The notes under the pieces: generated by a model
Seen by the model: the letters and a program-made list of their open reading frames with translations, nothing else
Told to the model about the DNA's origin: nothing
Databases searched by the model: none
Position numbers and translations under genes: made by a program
Shown: positions 11,195 to 24,042 of the stretch, piece by piece
Layout of the letters: each line of letters starts with the position of its first letter
How positions within the stretch are numbered: position 1 is the first letter of the stretch
Source: Gnetum montanum
Lineage: Eukaryota; Streptophyta; Gnetopsida; Gnetales; Gnetaceae
Assembly (NCBI GenBank): GCA_015680685.1
Contig: MNCI01008071.1
Location: 20,810 to 84,809 of the forward strand
Length of the DNA: 64,000 nt
Direction of reading: 5' to 3'

Positions 11195-12480
11195 AGATTC
11201 CTAGAACATCGATTTAGGAGCCACAAATCACATCTCATAATTTCAGTTCTTATTTCCCCTATGCTAGTAATCAAAAAATTACCACGATAGATGGATCACC
11301 AACCATAGTTGCCAAGATAGGGAATGTTAAAATTGATCATGATATGATTCTTAAAGATGTTCTTCATGTTTCAAAATTATCAACAAATCTCATCTCCATA
11401 ACTAAACTTTCTCGAGATCTAACTTGTAAAGTAACCTTCTTCCCAACTTATTGTTTATTTCAAGATTGGGACCTGGGTAGGTTGATTGGACTTGTAAGGA
11501 GAAGAAAGGATTATACTATCTTGAAAATACTAAACGGAAAAATGCCAATAAGTGGAATCAACCTCTATCCCTCCTATTCACAAGTCATTCAACCAATAAA
11601 GGCATGATTTGGCTTCACCACTTTAGACTAGGACATCCTTCATTCAAAATACTTGAAATCATGTTCCCTCATTTGTTTAAGAGCTTAGACAAGGAAATGT
11701 TTAATTGTGGAACTTGTGAACTCACAAAGAAAAAATGTGTAGCATTTCCCATCGATAATAAAAGAAGCTCATTTTCATTTAATTTAATTCATAGTGATAT
11801 TTGGGGACCATCTCCAATTTCAAATATTTTTGGAGCATGATTGTTTGTTTCATTTATTGATGATTGCACAATAGTCACTTAGATTTTCTTAATCAAGTCC
11901 AAAATTGATGTTAGTGTTGTCCTCCCAAATTTTCATTCCATGATTAAAAATCAACTTGGAGTTAGTATCAAAAGGTTTAATTCAAATAATGCCAAATATT
12001 ATTTTAACAAAACATTGACTACGTTCTTTTAAAAGGAGGGAATCATCCACAAGTCTTCTTGTGTCTATACCCCACAACAAAATGAAGTGGCAGAGAGAAA
12101 AAATGGTCACCTTCTTTCTACAGCTTGGGATTTATTGTTTTAAAAAAATGTCCCAAAAAATTACTGGGGAGAAGCCATCCTTACAACTACACATATCATA
12201 AACAAATTACCAACTCAAGTGCTCCATTCAAAAAGTCCAATAGAAGTGTTATCTCAGTTCTTTCCAACACTTTGTACTACAAATCATCTTATCCCTAGGA
12301 TATTTGGATGTGTTTCATTTGTCCATATGAAGTCAAAACAGGGGAAAATTTGATCTAAGAGCCCTTAGATCAATCTTTATTGGATATTCTTCAATGCAAA
12401 AGGGCTACAAATGCTATCATCCACCAACCAAAACATTCCTTGTTTCTACGGTTGTCACCTTTGTTGAAACTGATTCATAC
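11195..12480 (+). pseudogene. Protease and integrase of Copia-1
   Basis: The protease active site reads IDLGATNH (about 11209) instead of Asp-Ser-Gly: the Ser is replaced by Leu. A pre-integrase zinc finger follows (HHFRLGHPS ... CGTCEL, about 11610-11735), then the integrase core: HSDIWGPSP with the first Asp (about 11793), FIDDCT, then SNNAKYYF (about 11985) where the family has Ser-Asp-Asn-Ala, so the second catalytic Asp is Asn, and EVAERKN (about 12087) with the Glu kept. Stops and a frameshift lie within. Inactive. Confidence 0.82.
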
Positions 12481-12954
12481 TTCACACAACCTTATCTTTA
12501 GAGGGAGAAAATAGTAGTAGAAGCTAAGGATTTTTTTCTTCTTAACCTACCCATAACTGAGTCTTCCAACTCTTCCTATTCTTCACTACCACAAACCGAG
12601 CTTGAGCTTCTTCCTCTTCCTCAAATTGTAGAACAAAATGATGAAAGTAATGAAACCACTACTGACACATGTCCTCCTCAAGTATACTTAAGAAGGAAAC
12701 ATCCAAACCTAGAATCAAGGCAGGTCCAAACATTAGGCTCTAGTGTTGGAAATGGGGTAATACACCATAACCCATTTGATTCTCCTATTGAATCCTTGTC
12801 TAATATTGACTTACCTATTGTAGTTAGAAAAGGAAAATGAGAATTCACTATCACCCACTATATCCTATATCTCATTTTGTGTCTTTTCACAAATGTTCCT
12901 AAAATCATAGAGCATTCTCACAAATCTTAACAATGTGTCTATTCCTTTAACAAT

Positions 12955-14458
12955 ATCTAAGGCTTTAAACTATGAAAATTGGAAAAATGCTATGAATGTA
13001 GAAATGTAGGCCTTGGAGAAGAATAACACATGGGAGATAGTGAACTTGCCAAAGAGGAAGAAACTAGTAGAATAAAAATGGGTATACACTATGAAATACA
13101 AAGTTGATGGTTCTTTGGAAAGATACAAAGTGATATTGGTAGCCAAGGGATACACATAGACATATGGCATAGACTATTAGGAGACATTTGCACTAGTGGC
13201 AAAGATGAATACAATAATAATCCTTTTGTCTTTGGCACTTAATTATGATTGGCCTTTAAAGAAATTTGATGTGAAAAATGCTTTCCTACATGGGGACTTA
13301 GAAGAGGAAATTTACATGGAGATTCCACTAGGCTATAGGCTATAATTAGAATATGGCCTCAAACAAGGTATGCAAATTAAAGAAAACATTGTATGGATTG
13401 AAGCAATAACCTAGGGCCTGGTTTGGAAGGTTCAATAAGGTAACGATTAGAATAAGCTACAAACAGAGTCAAGGAGACCATACCTTGTTTATTCAATGCA
13501 TTGATTCAGAGGGAGTCACTGTCCTTATTGTGTATGTTGATGATATTGTAGTAATAAGAAATGATCATAGGGAGATAGAGAGATTGGGCAAGCACTTGGC
13601 AAAGGAGTTCAAGATAAAGGACTTGGGAAATTTGAAGTATTTCCTAGGTATAGAAATGGCATAGTCAAAGTAGTGAATTTTCATGAGCCAACAAAAATAT
13701 ACCCTAGATCTTCTAAGAAACATGAGGAAATTAGCTTGTAATCCATCAAGCACACCTATGGATCCCAATCATAAACTTCAAGAAGCAAAAGAAGAAGTGG
13801 CCATTGACAAAAAAAATTATCAAAGATTGATTGGTAGGCTTATTTACCTATGACATATGTGACCTGATATAGCCTATGAAGTGAGTGTGGTAAGCCAATT
13901 CATGCACAATCCTAAGGAGGTTCAGTTATAGGAAGTCTATCACATCTTGCACTATCTAAAAGGGTCTTCAGGTAAAGGCATCTTATTCAAGAAAGGTGAT
14001 AGACTCACACTAGAGGCTTATACAAATGTAGACTATGTAGGCTCAGTCATAGATAGGAGATCCACTACTAGGTATTATACCTTTGTCAAAGGAAATATAG
14101 TCACCTGGAGGAGCAAGAAGAAAAATGTAGTAGTAAGATCTAGTGCTAAATTTGAATTTAGAGCAATGGCACAGGAATATGTGAACTCTTATTACTAAAG
14201 ATTATCCTAGAAGATCTAAGAGTCTAGTGGAAAGGACGTATGAGATTGTATTATGATAATAAGTTAGCTATTAGCATCGCCCACAATCCCATGCAACATG
14301 ACTGGACTAAGCATATTAAAATTGATAGGCACTTTATCAAAGTAAAAATTGAGAGTGGTCTCATTTGTACACCTTATGTTTCTTCCAACTCACAACTGGC
14401 AGATGTTCTCACCAAAGGACTTTGCAATATTCTTTTCCAAACATTGGTGTCCAAGTAG
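12955..14458 (+). pseudogene. Reverse transcriptase and RNase H of Copia-1
   Basis: Copia RT motifs in order: ALNYENWKNAMNVEM, NTWEIVNLPKRKK, WVYTMKYKVDGS, FDVKNAFLHGDLEEEIYM (motif A, about 13268), YVDDIVV (motif C, about 13534), then KDLGNLKYFLGIE. RNase H follows: YLKGSSGKGILF, YTNVDYVGSVIDRRSTT, VTWRSKKKNVVVRSSAKFEFRAMAQ, YDNKLAISIAHNP and HIKIDRHF (13947-14458). GYT*TYGIDY*ETF at about 13148-13188 shows two CAG to TAG changes. Other stops and small frameshifts occur throughout. Confidence 0.87.
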
Positions 14459-14486
14459 GGAATGGACAATGTTTATTTACTAGCTT

Positions 14487-14495
14487 GAGAGGGAG
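14487..14495 (+). other. Polypurine tract of Copia-1
   Basis: GAGAGGGAG directly before the 3' LTR, the expected plus-strand primer site. Confidence 0.75.
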
Positions 14496-14679
14496 TGACA
14501 AAATTGAGTAGAATATAACACTGCACTCTCAGCTAATTTGTAGTTAGTGATTGATTGATATTTTGCTAATTTGCTAATGTATATAATTTATAGTTAGTAA
14601 TAACCTCTATATATACCTCCACTTGTAAACAAGAATTAATCAAGTGAAAAATATTTCCCTTTCTTTTCAAATTTTGTGA
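14496..14679 (+). repeat. 3' LTR of Copia-1 (184 bp)
   Basis: TGACAAAATTGAGTAG...TTTTGTGA. It aligns with the 5' LTR; the final CA has become GA and about 20 bases are missing. Visible divergence shows an old insertion. The duplication ACATT follows at 14680-14684. Confidence 0.88.
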
Positions 14680-14684
14680 ACATT

Positions 14685-17185
14685 GACTTTAGAAGGTTTA
14701 GGATCCATAAATCTTGTAAAGCAAGGAAAATTTAGTGAATCAATTACACCGTTTTCCTTTTGACATCATCTTCAGAGTAGCTATAAATCAAATTCTAAGA
14801 GGAATTCCAACTATCTAGCATACTTTGATGGTAGTTTGTCTGATTTAGTGGAAATGTTGCTATGACAGTATTTGTCTTAGTAGTTTGTTTGATTTAGTGG
14901 AAATGTAGTTGCCAAAGTATTTGTCTTAGTAAGAATGTGTCCCTTGCAAAAAGATACTGCCCTTCAAGTGCTAGCTCATGAAATTGGTGAAAGTTTCTTT
15001 TTTGTGTACAACCATTGCCTTTTCAAAATTCCAAGGCTATCAATGATCATCCATCCTACAAGAGCAGTTCCCAAATAGCATCATCACTAGCATTAGTGTA
15101 GACATAAGTCCACATAGCTAGTACTTGTTGAGAAATTAAAGCTAACTTATGTTCTAACAGGTTTGTTGAAAACTTATTTCTCAGTTTCAAAAACCCATAT
15201 TTTTTCCATAAATTTATGATTGGTGTAGTTATTCATGATAAACGTTTGCCAACCCCATGACATATTTCATGGACATTGGTAGTCTTAGGCCAATCTTGAG
15301 CTACCTCCATTTTCTTTGAATTTAGCTTCTTGTTACTATGGATTTTTTGGATTAGTTTAGTTTAGTTTATGCAATTTTTTTCTATAATACTTGTATATCT
15401 TACTGGTGGCATGTTACAATTGAACCTATAACTTGAGATCCAATAAGCCACACACTTTAGTCAACAAGTCATGTACCTTGAAAAAAATGAGACATGCATA
15501 TACACAAAACAAAATAAAATATATGGAAGGAAAATGCTTAAAAAATAATCTACAAAGAATAAAATTAAATATCATGTTTACTAAAAACTTGAAGGCAATG
15601 CATAAGCAGTACATAAAGAAAACAAGTATACTAAATACAAAATCATGCTCAACTTTTCAAATACACCTAACTAATAATATTATTGTCATAAATCTAGTTG
15701 AGTAAAAAGGTGAGTCTCTACCCACTAATCAAACAAATCTAAAAAAATATGCTATGATTAAAAATTTGTTCTTTAAAATGTACTTATTCAATAATTTTTA
15801 ATCACAATATAGCCTTAAGATCCCATCCTCCTTATTGATGAATAACATTAAATCATGAAAGGAAGATTTCAAAAGATATGGATAATCATTTTGTATGATA
15901 CTTTTAAGTTAGCATTTTAACTTTGGTATCTTAGCTCCTACCAATAATAAGACCTCTAAATTGTAGGAGTTACCTTAGCTCCAAATCTATCTTATAGTAT
16001 AATTCTTTTCTAGTGTGAGTGCATCCTACATGACTCCTGAATATTGGAGAGAAAAATTTTGCAAGTTTAAATACTTACTTGACTAACATAGCTACTAAAT
16101 ACAAGTATCATTTCATAAATACTATCATATAATTATGATTACCTTTATTATTTACCAATACACTAACTTGCCTTATATTTACCTTAGCTAGGACTAACCA
16201 TATATGGCCAAATTTCTTATAGTAGAGCCTTGACTATCTAAGGCCACTATATTTTAACTCAAAATTTCAAAAACCTATAACATTATCCTAATTTATTTTA
16301 ACCACCCAAGGAACTTCCATGTAATCTATAATGAAGTCTTTTATTAGAGATCCATCAATTCCTTCACTAAGTTTTGTCCTTTTCTATTTCTATTTCTAGT
16401 TCTATAAATAGAATTGAAGCTAAAGGGATGAAATAGTATTTCTTAATGTGCTTTTATGGTGGAAGAATTCCTATAAACTTGAAAGAAAAGCTTTACATAA
16501 TATTGGTCAAATAAATAAAATTGAAAATAACAAATGAATGTGGAGTGCTAGATGTACCCTAGTCATTTTGCTTGTAATATTTGTGCCTAGAGATGTTGGG
16601 TTCAAAGCCTAGCACCAACACCCCCCTCTACCAACCATTGTTCTAATGAGATTATGCAACTACCTAGTAAAGAGATCAAGATGCATGGATTGAAATGGTT
16701 GTGATAAGGCTTGCACATGATGATAGATACTACTCCTAGATTGTAGTTTGATTCCAAGAGGTGTGCTAATTTAGCATAACATTATGTTTTTCTTAACTTT
16801 TATAAAAGTATTATGTTGAAGTTATATGACTTCTTAGCATGTGATTTGTTGGTTAAGACATGTGGATAGCATCTTTAAGTCAAAATTTTAGGTGTTGAAC
16901 CCCCAAAACATATATTTTAAAAATAAAAATTTAGAGTACAAAAGCAAAAGAGTACTGTAGAGAAGAGAAACTATAAATCAATAAAAAGAAAAGCCTAACT
17001 ATTTTGGGATGTAATTTTAAGTTTTCATCATTATAACCAATCCTAAAAAAACCTCCCTTTATGTTTGGAAATCAAAAATTCCATGAAAAGATTAACAATT
17101 TTTATGGATTAAAAATATTATGCAAAGTGCAATAGCTAAAGAGAGTTGGCAAAGACTAAAATTTTTTTTAGAAAAGTAAAGAACC
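14685..17185. other. AT-rich DNA without a supported gene
   Basis: No conserved reading frame, RNA gene or LTR end was recognised. The largest frames (about 15430-15700) are low-complexity, AT-driven readings on both strands. Around 16600 and 16850 are short stretches with a tRNA B-box-like word that might be SINE remnants (see findings). Confidence 0.55.
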
Positions 17186-17189
17186 TATA

Positions 17190-18475
17190 AAATATGGTAG
17201 ATGTGCTAAATATAAAATTTAAATATTTTATGTGATTACTCACTAAAGATAGAGTCTAGAACCTTTCAGGTTTTGAGCTCCATTCTCAACTAAGGTCTTC
17301 TTGTTGGATACCTACAAGTTTGTTTGGATTTTAGATCTTAGAGTAGTGGTGATCATTTTTTCACTATTGTTGTTTCTCTATCTACTTCTATTAGTTGATC
17401 TAGCTCTCACTTTAATAGAATGACATAGTTCATTGACATTCAAACTCTTCTAGACTAAACTGTATACTCCTAAGTGATGATGGAGAATAACCACTTAATC
17501 AAATAGTGCTACATAAGGTTTCTACTTCACATGTAACTGCTCTCCTCTAAGTTGTCCAAGGAAACATCCTATTTGTAGATGTCATGGAAAATGTTAAATA
17601 TACAGTATATTAGACATTATGAATAAGAAGACAACATACCAAGAGTCAAATATATGTAACATTCAACATTATGCATTAAGGAAATAATAGAGAAAGTGCA
17701 AAAAGAGATAGAAAAGAATGCTTTATTGATGTGGAATATTGTATCTAGATCATGCTCTGAGAGTGTTCCTTAGGATTTTCTTCCTTTGGAATCTATCCCT
17801 TAGAGGCAATCCAACACAACGAACTTGATTAGGCTTATTACCAACCAGAAGGGATGGCTAGTCCTCTTCCTGTCTTACTTCACCCAACTCTTATGACTTG
17901 CTTGTACCAACTCTACCACTCCATGCTGGCACAACCTCTAAACCTGGGTATAAATGCCTTAGGTCAAACCCCCAAAGGTTACCTCAAGAGACATGCTCGT
18001 TATTATAATGCACCCTTTTAGGTCTTAATTACAACCACCATTCTGGATACTTATTATGATAATGATAATAGTTTTTAAGAAGAGGCACTATCTTCATTAT
18101 GCAACAACATTATTTGGGAATGGGAACATTACAACTAGTAGGATCTCTTTTATTTTCATTATGAATTTTAGTCCTTAAATCAATCCTTAAACATGAGGGT
18201 AGTCTTGAACTCTTGTAGCTTTAACAACAAGATCCATAGTTGGTAAATGTCTTCCCCAAACCTATCATCTATTGGAGAAATTCTTAAAATACAAATATTC
18301 CTGATGTTACAATAGATATAGTTATAATATTCAAATATTTTAGTCTTCAAACTATTGGCCCACCCTCATACTTGCAAATGTAATGGTTGCTCTTTTTTTC
18401 TTTTAAACATGTGCCCACTATTTTTTTCATGAAGGATCATGTTCTTCTTATAAATTAATTATTGTCATCCCTATT
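17190..18475 (+). repeat. AT-rich direct repeat, left copy, with about 555-bp extra segment
   Basis: Two blocks, about 17235-17570 and 18125-18475, match about 24995-25330 and 25330-25665 in the same orientation (e.g. TTTTGAGCTCCAT, CTCAACTAAGGTCTTCTT, CTCTAAGTTGTCCAAGGAA, AACAACAAGATCCAT). The 555 bases between them (17570-18125) are missing from the right copy. No coding capacity or terminal motif was found, so its class is unknown. Confidence 0.7.
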
Positions 18476-18560
18476 TTTGGCATACATCCACCATCAAAGG
18501 CACATTGATGAGGGTTGATTTTCCCTGAAAGTGCTTCATGCTAATTTCAATTTATGTTAT

Positions 18561-19412
18561 TGATGAGCGGTGAGGTACCCCTCCGCTCAACCATAGGAAT
18601 GTAAGTGTGTAAGCATGATTCGGTCAAACTTCGTGGATGGACTAGTTGTGGCACCTATACAGTTATATGTTGATCATAGTTCATTTTCTTTCCACCTGGA
18701 CTAGTAGTAGCTTTGTCACATATGGTTTCGTCTAAAGTGAGGCATAAGATTTTTATCATTTTATGTTTTATCAATTTGATTTTCTAAAACAATAATGAAA
18801 GTGAGAGTAATTAATTGCTAAGTAAACTATTTTCTAATCTAGCCTAACACAAGTAACCATTCCCACTTCCCGAACACATCTTGGACTTCATGTAAACACT
18901 GCTAGGTTGTCAAACACTAACTGTTTTTGAGCTACCAAGTGTGACACATATGCTTGAGGGGGTTGTGCTTATATATTTTAATTAATTTTTAATTAATCAA
19001 AACTAATTGTTGAATGAAAAGCATTAAATGTGAACTACATGAAATCATGATATATAAATGCATAAAGAAAGAAAGTCTCAAGTGATGCAAGGATGAATCA
19101 AAGGGCTCATCTTTATTGCCAACACAATGGTTTGTTCAGGTACATCAATGCTTCAATAAAGATGCAATCACACTTAGACCTCCTACTGCAGGCACTTGGA
19201 AAATATTCTAACTCTCAAATGAACAAATTGCCAGAGTTTCACTACTTGAATGCTAAAAAACTACCTCAATTGTGTGCTCAGGGGCTATATTGATAGACCC
19301 AAGAGTAACCCTATGATATCAAATGTACGATATCGCATCTTGGGCCATAATATCAAGTACCTGATATCACAGCCACTCCGATATCAAAGTGTATGAAAAA
19401 CATGATTCATCA
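18561..19412 (-). repeat. 3' LTR of TRG-1 (852 bp)
   Basis: Plus-strand TGATGAGCGGTGAGG...ATGATTCATCA, matching 24043-24885 along its length with scattered differences and a small insertion of about 20 bases near 19065. Near 19310-19390 are several GATATC-type words. A minus-strand TATA could not be chosen with confidence. Confidence 0.87.
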
Positions 19413-21715
19413 TACCCCCATGATTGAATGAAAACTCATTCTCAAGTATAGAAGAAGAGGAGAAAATCCTTTACAAAGTATATTAGGAGGTGTGGAATAT
19501 TCAATTGACATGCAGAGTGACATAAAGAAAATAGAAAAATACAGAAGTACCCAAGGATACAACATTACAATTGTGTACAAAATTGGGTGTTCATGATCAT
19601 AAGAAAGAACACCCTCACATCCAATGGACATCCAACTCCTCTTAGCAATAGAAGAATGAGAGAGAGGCATAAAATATCTAGCAGTCATAGATAATCTCCC
19701 ATGAGTGATATTGTTGCATCCTCCTTGGTGAAGAAAATCCTACTTATAGTCCATACTCCCCACTGCAATTACAACAAAATCAAGGATTAGTATATAAAGT
19801 GTAACATATAATGGCTGAATACCTTGTCTCATTAGTGATTTTATCTCGTTGAGTTATGATTGTGATAGATTGGTTACTTGATCATGTTAGTGGGAAGACT
19901 AACGAATGGGTTAAGTAAGAGAAGCGGTCCATTAAATTCAAAAAAAAAACTTAAGATAAGGAATATTGGAAAGAGGGTATAGAAATTCACAACAATAAAA
20001 AGAAGGAATTTACTAACAAAAATTGTGAAGATGTGTACAATTGGATGGCATTGATGGGGTAAATAAAAAGAATTTGATTGTAATAATTTCTAAGGGTAAG
20101 GAACTTAACTTAACCAAACCAAAAGATATGCAAATGGGTCCTCCCCAAAGCAGGCACAAGCCTTTTATTCCATTGCATAACTTCAAACAGAGGAGTCTAT
20201 GGTCACCATGGATGATTAATGATTATGGAAAGTTAAGTAAAAAAAACTCAAAAGTAACTAACTAAGAATCCTAACACATCAAACCAAAACATTGAATCAA
20301 AACATGAAACCAACAATGAGGTGAGGCATGAAAAGCATAGATGGATGAGAGAGAGAATGGAATGGAGTTTCTAATTATGGTCACATAAAGTCCCTTGTGC
20401 AGTTTGTTATTAAATGACTCAGTAGGATCCATCCTTAGTCCAGACCAAAACCAACCACTTTTAGTGACTTCGCATCAACATCCTAAGACTAGTCCATTCC
20501 CTGAGACATAAGAATGCTTCCACAAAACAACCACCATTCCAAATTGGAGAGAAAATAGGAAGTAAGAAAAGGCCTTAGTTAGAGGAAATAAGACAAGTCT
20601 CATAAACAATGTTTGTAGCCATTTTATTTGGTCTAATGGATGTGCTTTGAATTCCCTTTTTTTTTAATGGGAACCACACCATACAGAGACCCATGTGTTT
20701 TTTGCATTTATTTTGTCCAAGGGGTGTGCTTTGAATCCTCATCTCTTTTTTTTCTCTTTCTTTTGATGAGGACCACACCATGTAAGGACTTATTTGACTT
20801 CCTATTATGGAATAACAAAGAATGGTGAGAAGCTCATGAGAACACTCCCGCACATAGGAAAATAGAAAAGCATGAAGAATACTACATTCCTTTGAAGCTA
20901 CACCCTGTCCAAACCTTTGATTCCTTTCCAATTCTGAAAACTACACAAGTCACCAATTTATTATGGTTGCATTAATGAAAAAGGAACTGTACATTTCCAA
21001 AACAAGGAAAACCATAGAGTATGTGGATGGGTGGATGATGTGGACTCACTGCCTGTTACATGAAAAGAAACCATGTCCTGGTCATCAGTAACAACATTCA
21101 AAGTTAGAAACCAAACATCAAAAAATAAATTACAAATGAAACATATCATCATCGAGTAGCACATCACCATTGTATCTAACACCTTATTAACAGAAAGAGT
21201 AGAGAAACACATCAAACACAAGAAAATATAAAAGAAAGTAAAATATTTTGCAATAAATATCAAATATATTAATGATGGTATAAAATAAAAACTTAGAAAA
21301 GATAAATAGCCATAAAAACACAAAGATGTAAAATAAAGAATATGAAAACAAAAAGTTGTAAAAGCAAAAATGTGTAAAACAAAAAAGTCAAAAGACATTT
21401 AAGAATCTTAGAAATTAGAATGGGGGGTGACCTCCATGACTAAACATTTAGTCATGGCTAGGATTAATAAGTGGATGAATAGGATCCATGCATGTATGAA
21501 ACGTTAGGGGTCCGTCATGCCCCAACCATTGGGTGTTTATTGGTGGTATGGTGGTAGGGTAGAGAAATCGTTGATCAGACACTTGATTATAGAAAGCATA
21601 GTAGGGTAGGTTAGATGATGTATGTACATTATGAGGGAAATCCAGCCCACTATGACCACCCTTGACTAGATGACAATATGCATGGATTTGTGTGTCCCTT
21701 CACATTGGTGAATTC
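19413..21715 (-). other. TRG-1 3' non-coding region
   Basis: AT-rich internal sequence between gag and 3' LTR. On the element strand it ends AATCATGGGGGTA, a possible polypurine tract. Parts (about 20120-20160, 21240-21390) match the tail of TRG-2 in inverted orientation. No enzyme motif was found in any frame. Confidence 0.6.
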
Positions 21716-21721
21716 ACTAGA

Positions 21722-23700
21722 TCATGTGGATGTTGGAGTGTGAGGTGGAGGCTTGGGTATGATGATAGGGGCTATTGATGGGGCTAAGGAAGGTGTGGCA
21801 CTAGGTTTTCCTTGGCTTGGTTTAGAAGGTGAAGTAGGTTCAGAAGTATGATTCTTCTTCTTACAGTAATGCCTAAAGAAGGGACAGTTTCCACATTGCA
21901 AAGGGAACCTACTTTCATTAATAGCAGTAGTGCAAGTTACATTTGTTGGTTGGCACAGTGGTGTAGAACCGTTCAATGCATTTGATGGCGGTGTAGAAAG
22001 AGGTGAAGGATGAGAATATTGAGGGTGAGGAGAAGGATGAGAAGTATGAGGTGGTGATCCCTTAGGAGAAGACATGGGTTGATGGTACTCAAGAGAGTGA
22101 TAACAACGATTGGAAGTAGAGGATTCAAAATTGGTTGGAGAAACATGATGTTGAACATAGTAGGCATTTGGTTTTGGTAGACAAGGAGGATGTGGTTGGC
22201 TAGATAGTGGCCTTTCCCACACCTGTGAGTTTTTCCACTGTGGTGAAGCAAAGTGTTGAGGTTGGTAATGGCTCCCCTCAGGATAGTACAATGAGGCATG
22301 GGATTGTCCATAATTACCTTGTGGAATAAGGATGCACCTAAATCGATACCTTTGTATGAATTTTGGGTGTAGCCTCCTTGCCTAATGCTCATATAGATGT
22401 GAGAAGATTGGGCAACAACCCTTTGGATGATCATAAAAATAGACATCACATCCATCCTCATTATCTATAGTTGAGCCTTTAGCCTTGTTACCATTAGCCA
22501 TTCTCCCTGGTTGTTGAATAGTGTCCTTAATTATTTTTGATTTCTATGCCCTCTATTTGTTTTGATTGCCAGGTTTATTTTGGATGATCCTCTCCCTGAT
22601 AGTGTCTTCTAAGTTCACACTTTTTTTATTTGTTCATATGGTCATCTTGTTATGCTTTACCTCAATTTCATCTATTAATTTATGTATTAGGAAAGGTTGG
22701 GACTATATCACCCTTTCAGAATTGGTTGTCTCCTTTTCATTGTGGCTTTAGACCCTTGTTGTTTCTAGAGTTGGGTCTCTCTCAAATGCTATAGCATTCT
22801 CCCATTTAGATAAGTCTCTCTCTTCTTTCGCTAGACACTCTATTAGTTCTTTGACCTAGTGACCTTGGAGCTTATATAGTTATCCTCAGGCATACTCTCC
22901 AAGGCTTACCCTTGTTTCATTTCCAAGCCCATCTATAATGTTGAGTATTTTCTCTTTCTTGGAGAATTTATGACCTGGACATTTATTTAGTAAGGCATAG
23001 TATCTATCTAAGGACATGTCCAAGGGTTCTTGTTGTTCTTGTTTCCATCTTTGGATTTGTCTCCTCATGGCAGACACTTGTGCATAAGTTTGGTATCTTT
23101 TAGTAAAAATTTCTAGCATGGTTAACCATTTTTTGATCGAATTTGGTTCCAATGATCTATACCACACTTCAGCTTTATTGATTAGTGTCCTAGGAAAGAG
23201 CTTAAGATTTTGCCATTTCCTATCCACATTGTTGACCACATAAGCATCATGGAAGGCCTATAAATGATGTTGCGGATCTGAATCATAAGCTCCTACAAAT
23301 TTTGGAATGTTATTCAAGTTGAGCTTAGGTATTCAACTCTTCTTGAGATACCTATGAGATATCTTAATAGCCTCTATGATGTGCATTTGGATTTTAAGGA
23401 GTAATAGGGGTTTATTATCATCATCAAACAAGTGGTGATTAAAATCTCTATTTGATCGATGGTGACAATGGAACTTGTATTCATGTTGATGACCTTGAGT
23501 GTGTCCATGGGTTCAATTTTTGCTTTTAATCTGAACCTTTCATGGAGCTCTATCTCTATTTGTACATTTTTCTTTGTCAGAACTAGACATTGAAGTTCAG
23601 GGGGAAGATGAAAGGGAGGAACTGGTAGGATAGCCATGGCTTTTATAATGTTTCTCATGATCATATAGTTTATCATTTCTAAGCATCGAGGAGGTCTTAG
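21722..23700 (-). pseudogene. Gag of TRG-1
   Basis: The minus-strand frame 23239-22886 is a clear retrotransposon gag core: KLFPRTLINKAEVWYRSL, then IKKWLTMLEIFTKRYQT, then RRQIQRWKQEQQEPLDMSLDRYYALLNKCPGHKFSK, closely matching TRG-2. A Pro/Ser/His-rich region follows (22291-21722) with CGNCPFFRHYCKKKNH, possibly a decayed zinc knuckle. Frameshifts separate the blocks; the N-terminal part (23676-23374) is in another frame. No protease follows. Confidence 0.75.
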
Positions 23701-24019
23701 GCCTTGAGTCCTCCCCTAGTTTAGGACTGATGTCATCTCCTTCAAGATTATCTACCTTAGGTAAATTTATTCTTTGAGTGCTATTAGGGTAGCCATGGTT
23801 ATGAAAAACCCATCCATAAGATGGATCACTCCAATCTTTTTCATTGTATAATTCATTAGTTATCCAATGAATAGTTATGCTACATGGTTAATAATCATTT
23901 CCACATGAGTGAGATATTTTTGTTGATTCATGGTGTGTGTTTGAATACTTTTTGAGGGATATATCATTAATACCCTGTTACAATGATCTTGTGTAATACA
24001 ACTAATCTAGATAACTAGC

Positions 24020-24042
24020 ATCATCCCCAGCAATGGCGCTAA
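24020..24042 (-). other. Primer-binding site of TRG-1, tRNA-Asp-like
   Basis: On the minus strand, directly after the LTR, TTAGCGCCATTGCTGGGGA resembles TGGCGCCGTTGCCGGGGA, the tRNA-Asp site used by many Athila/Tat elements, with about three differences. Confidence 0.75.

Larger units (their letters stand above)
9712..14679 (+). mobile_element. Copia-1: complete but decayed Ty1/copia retrotransposon
   Basis: LTRs at 9712-9915 and 14496-14679, flanked by the 5-base target duplication ACATT at 9707-9711 and 14680-14684. The order gag, protease, integrase, RT, RNase H is that of Ty1/copia. All coding domains carry stops or frameshifts, so it is not autonomous. Confidence 0.93.

Noticed and set aside
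15426-15705. Overlapping frames on both strands
   Set aside because: AT-driven, low complexity, no domain or homologous copy in the window.
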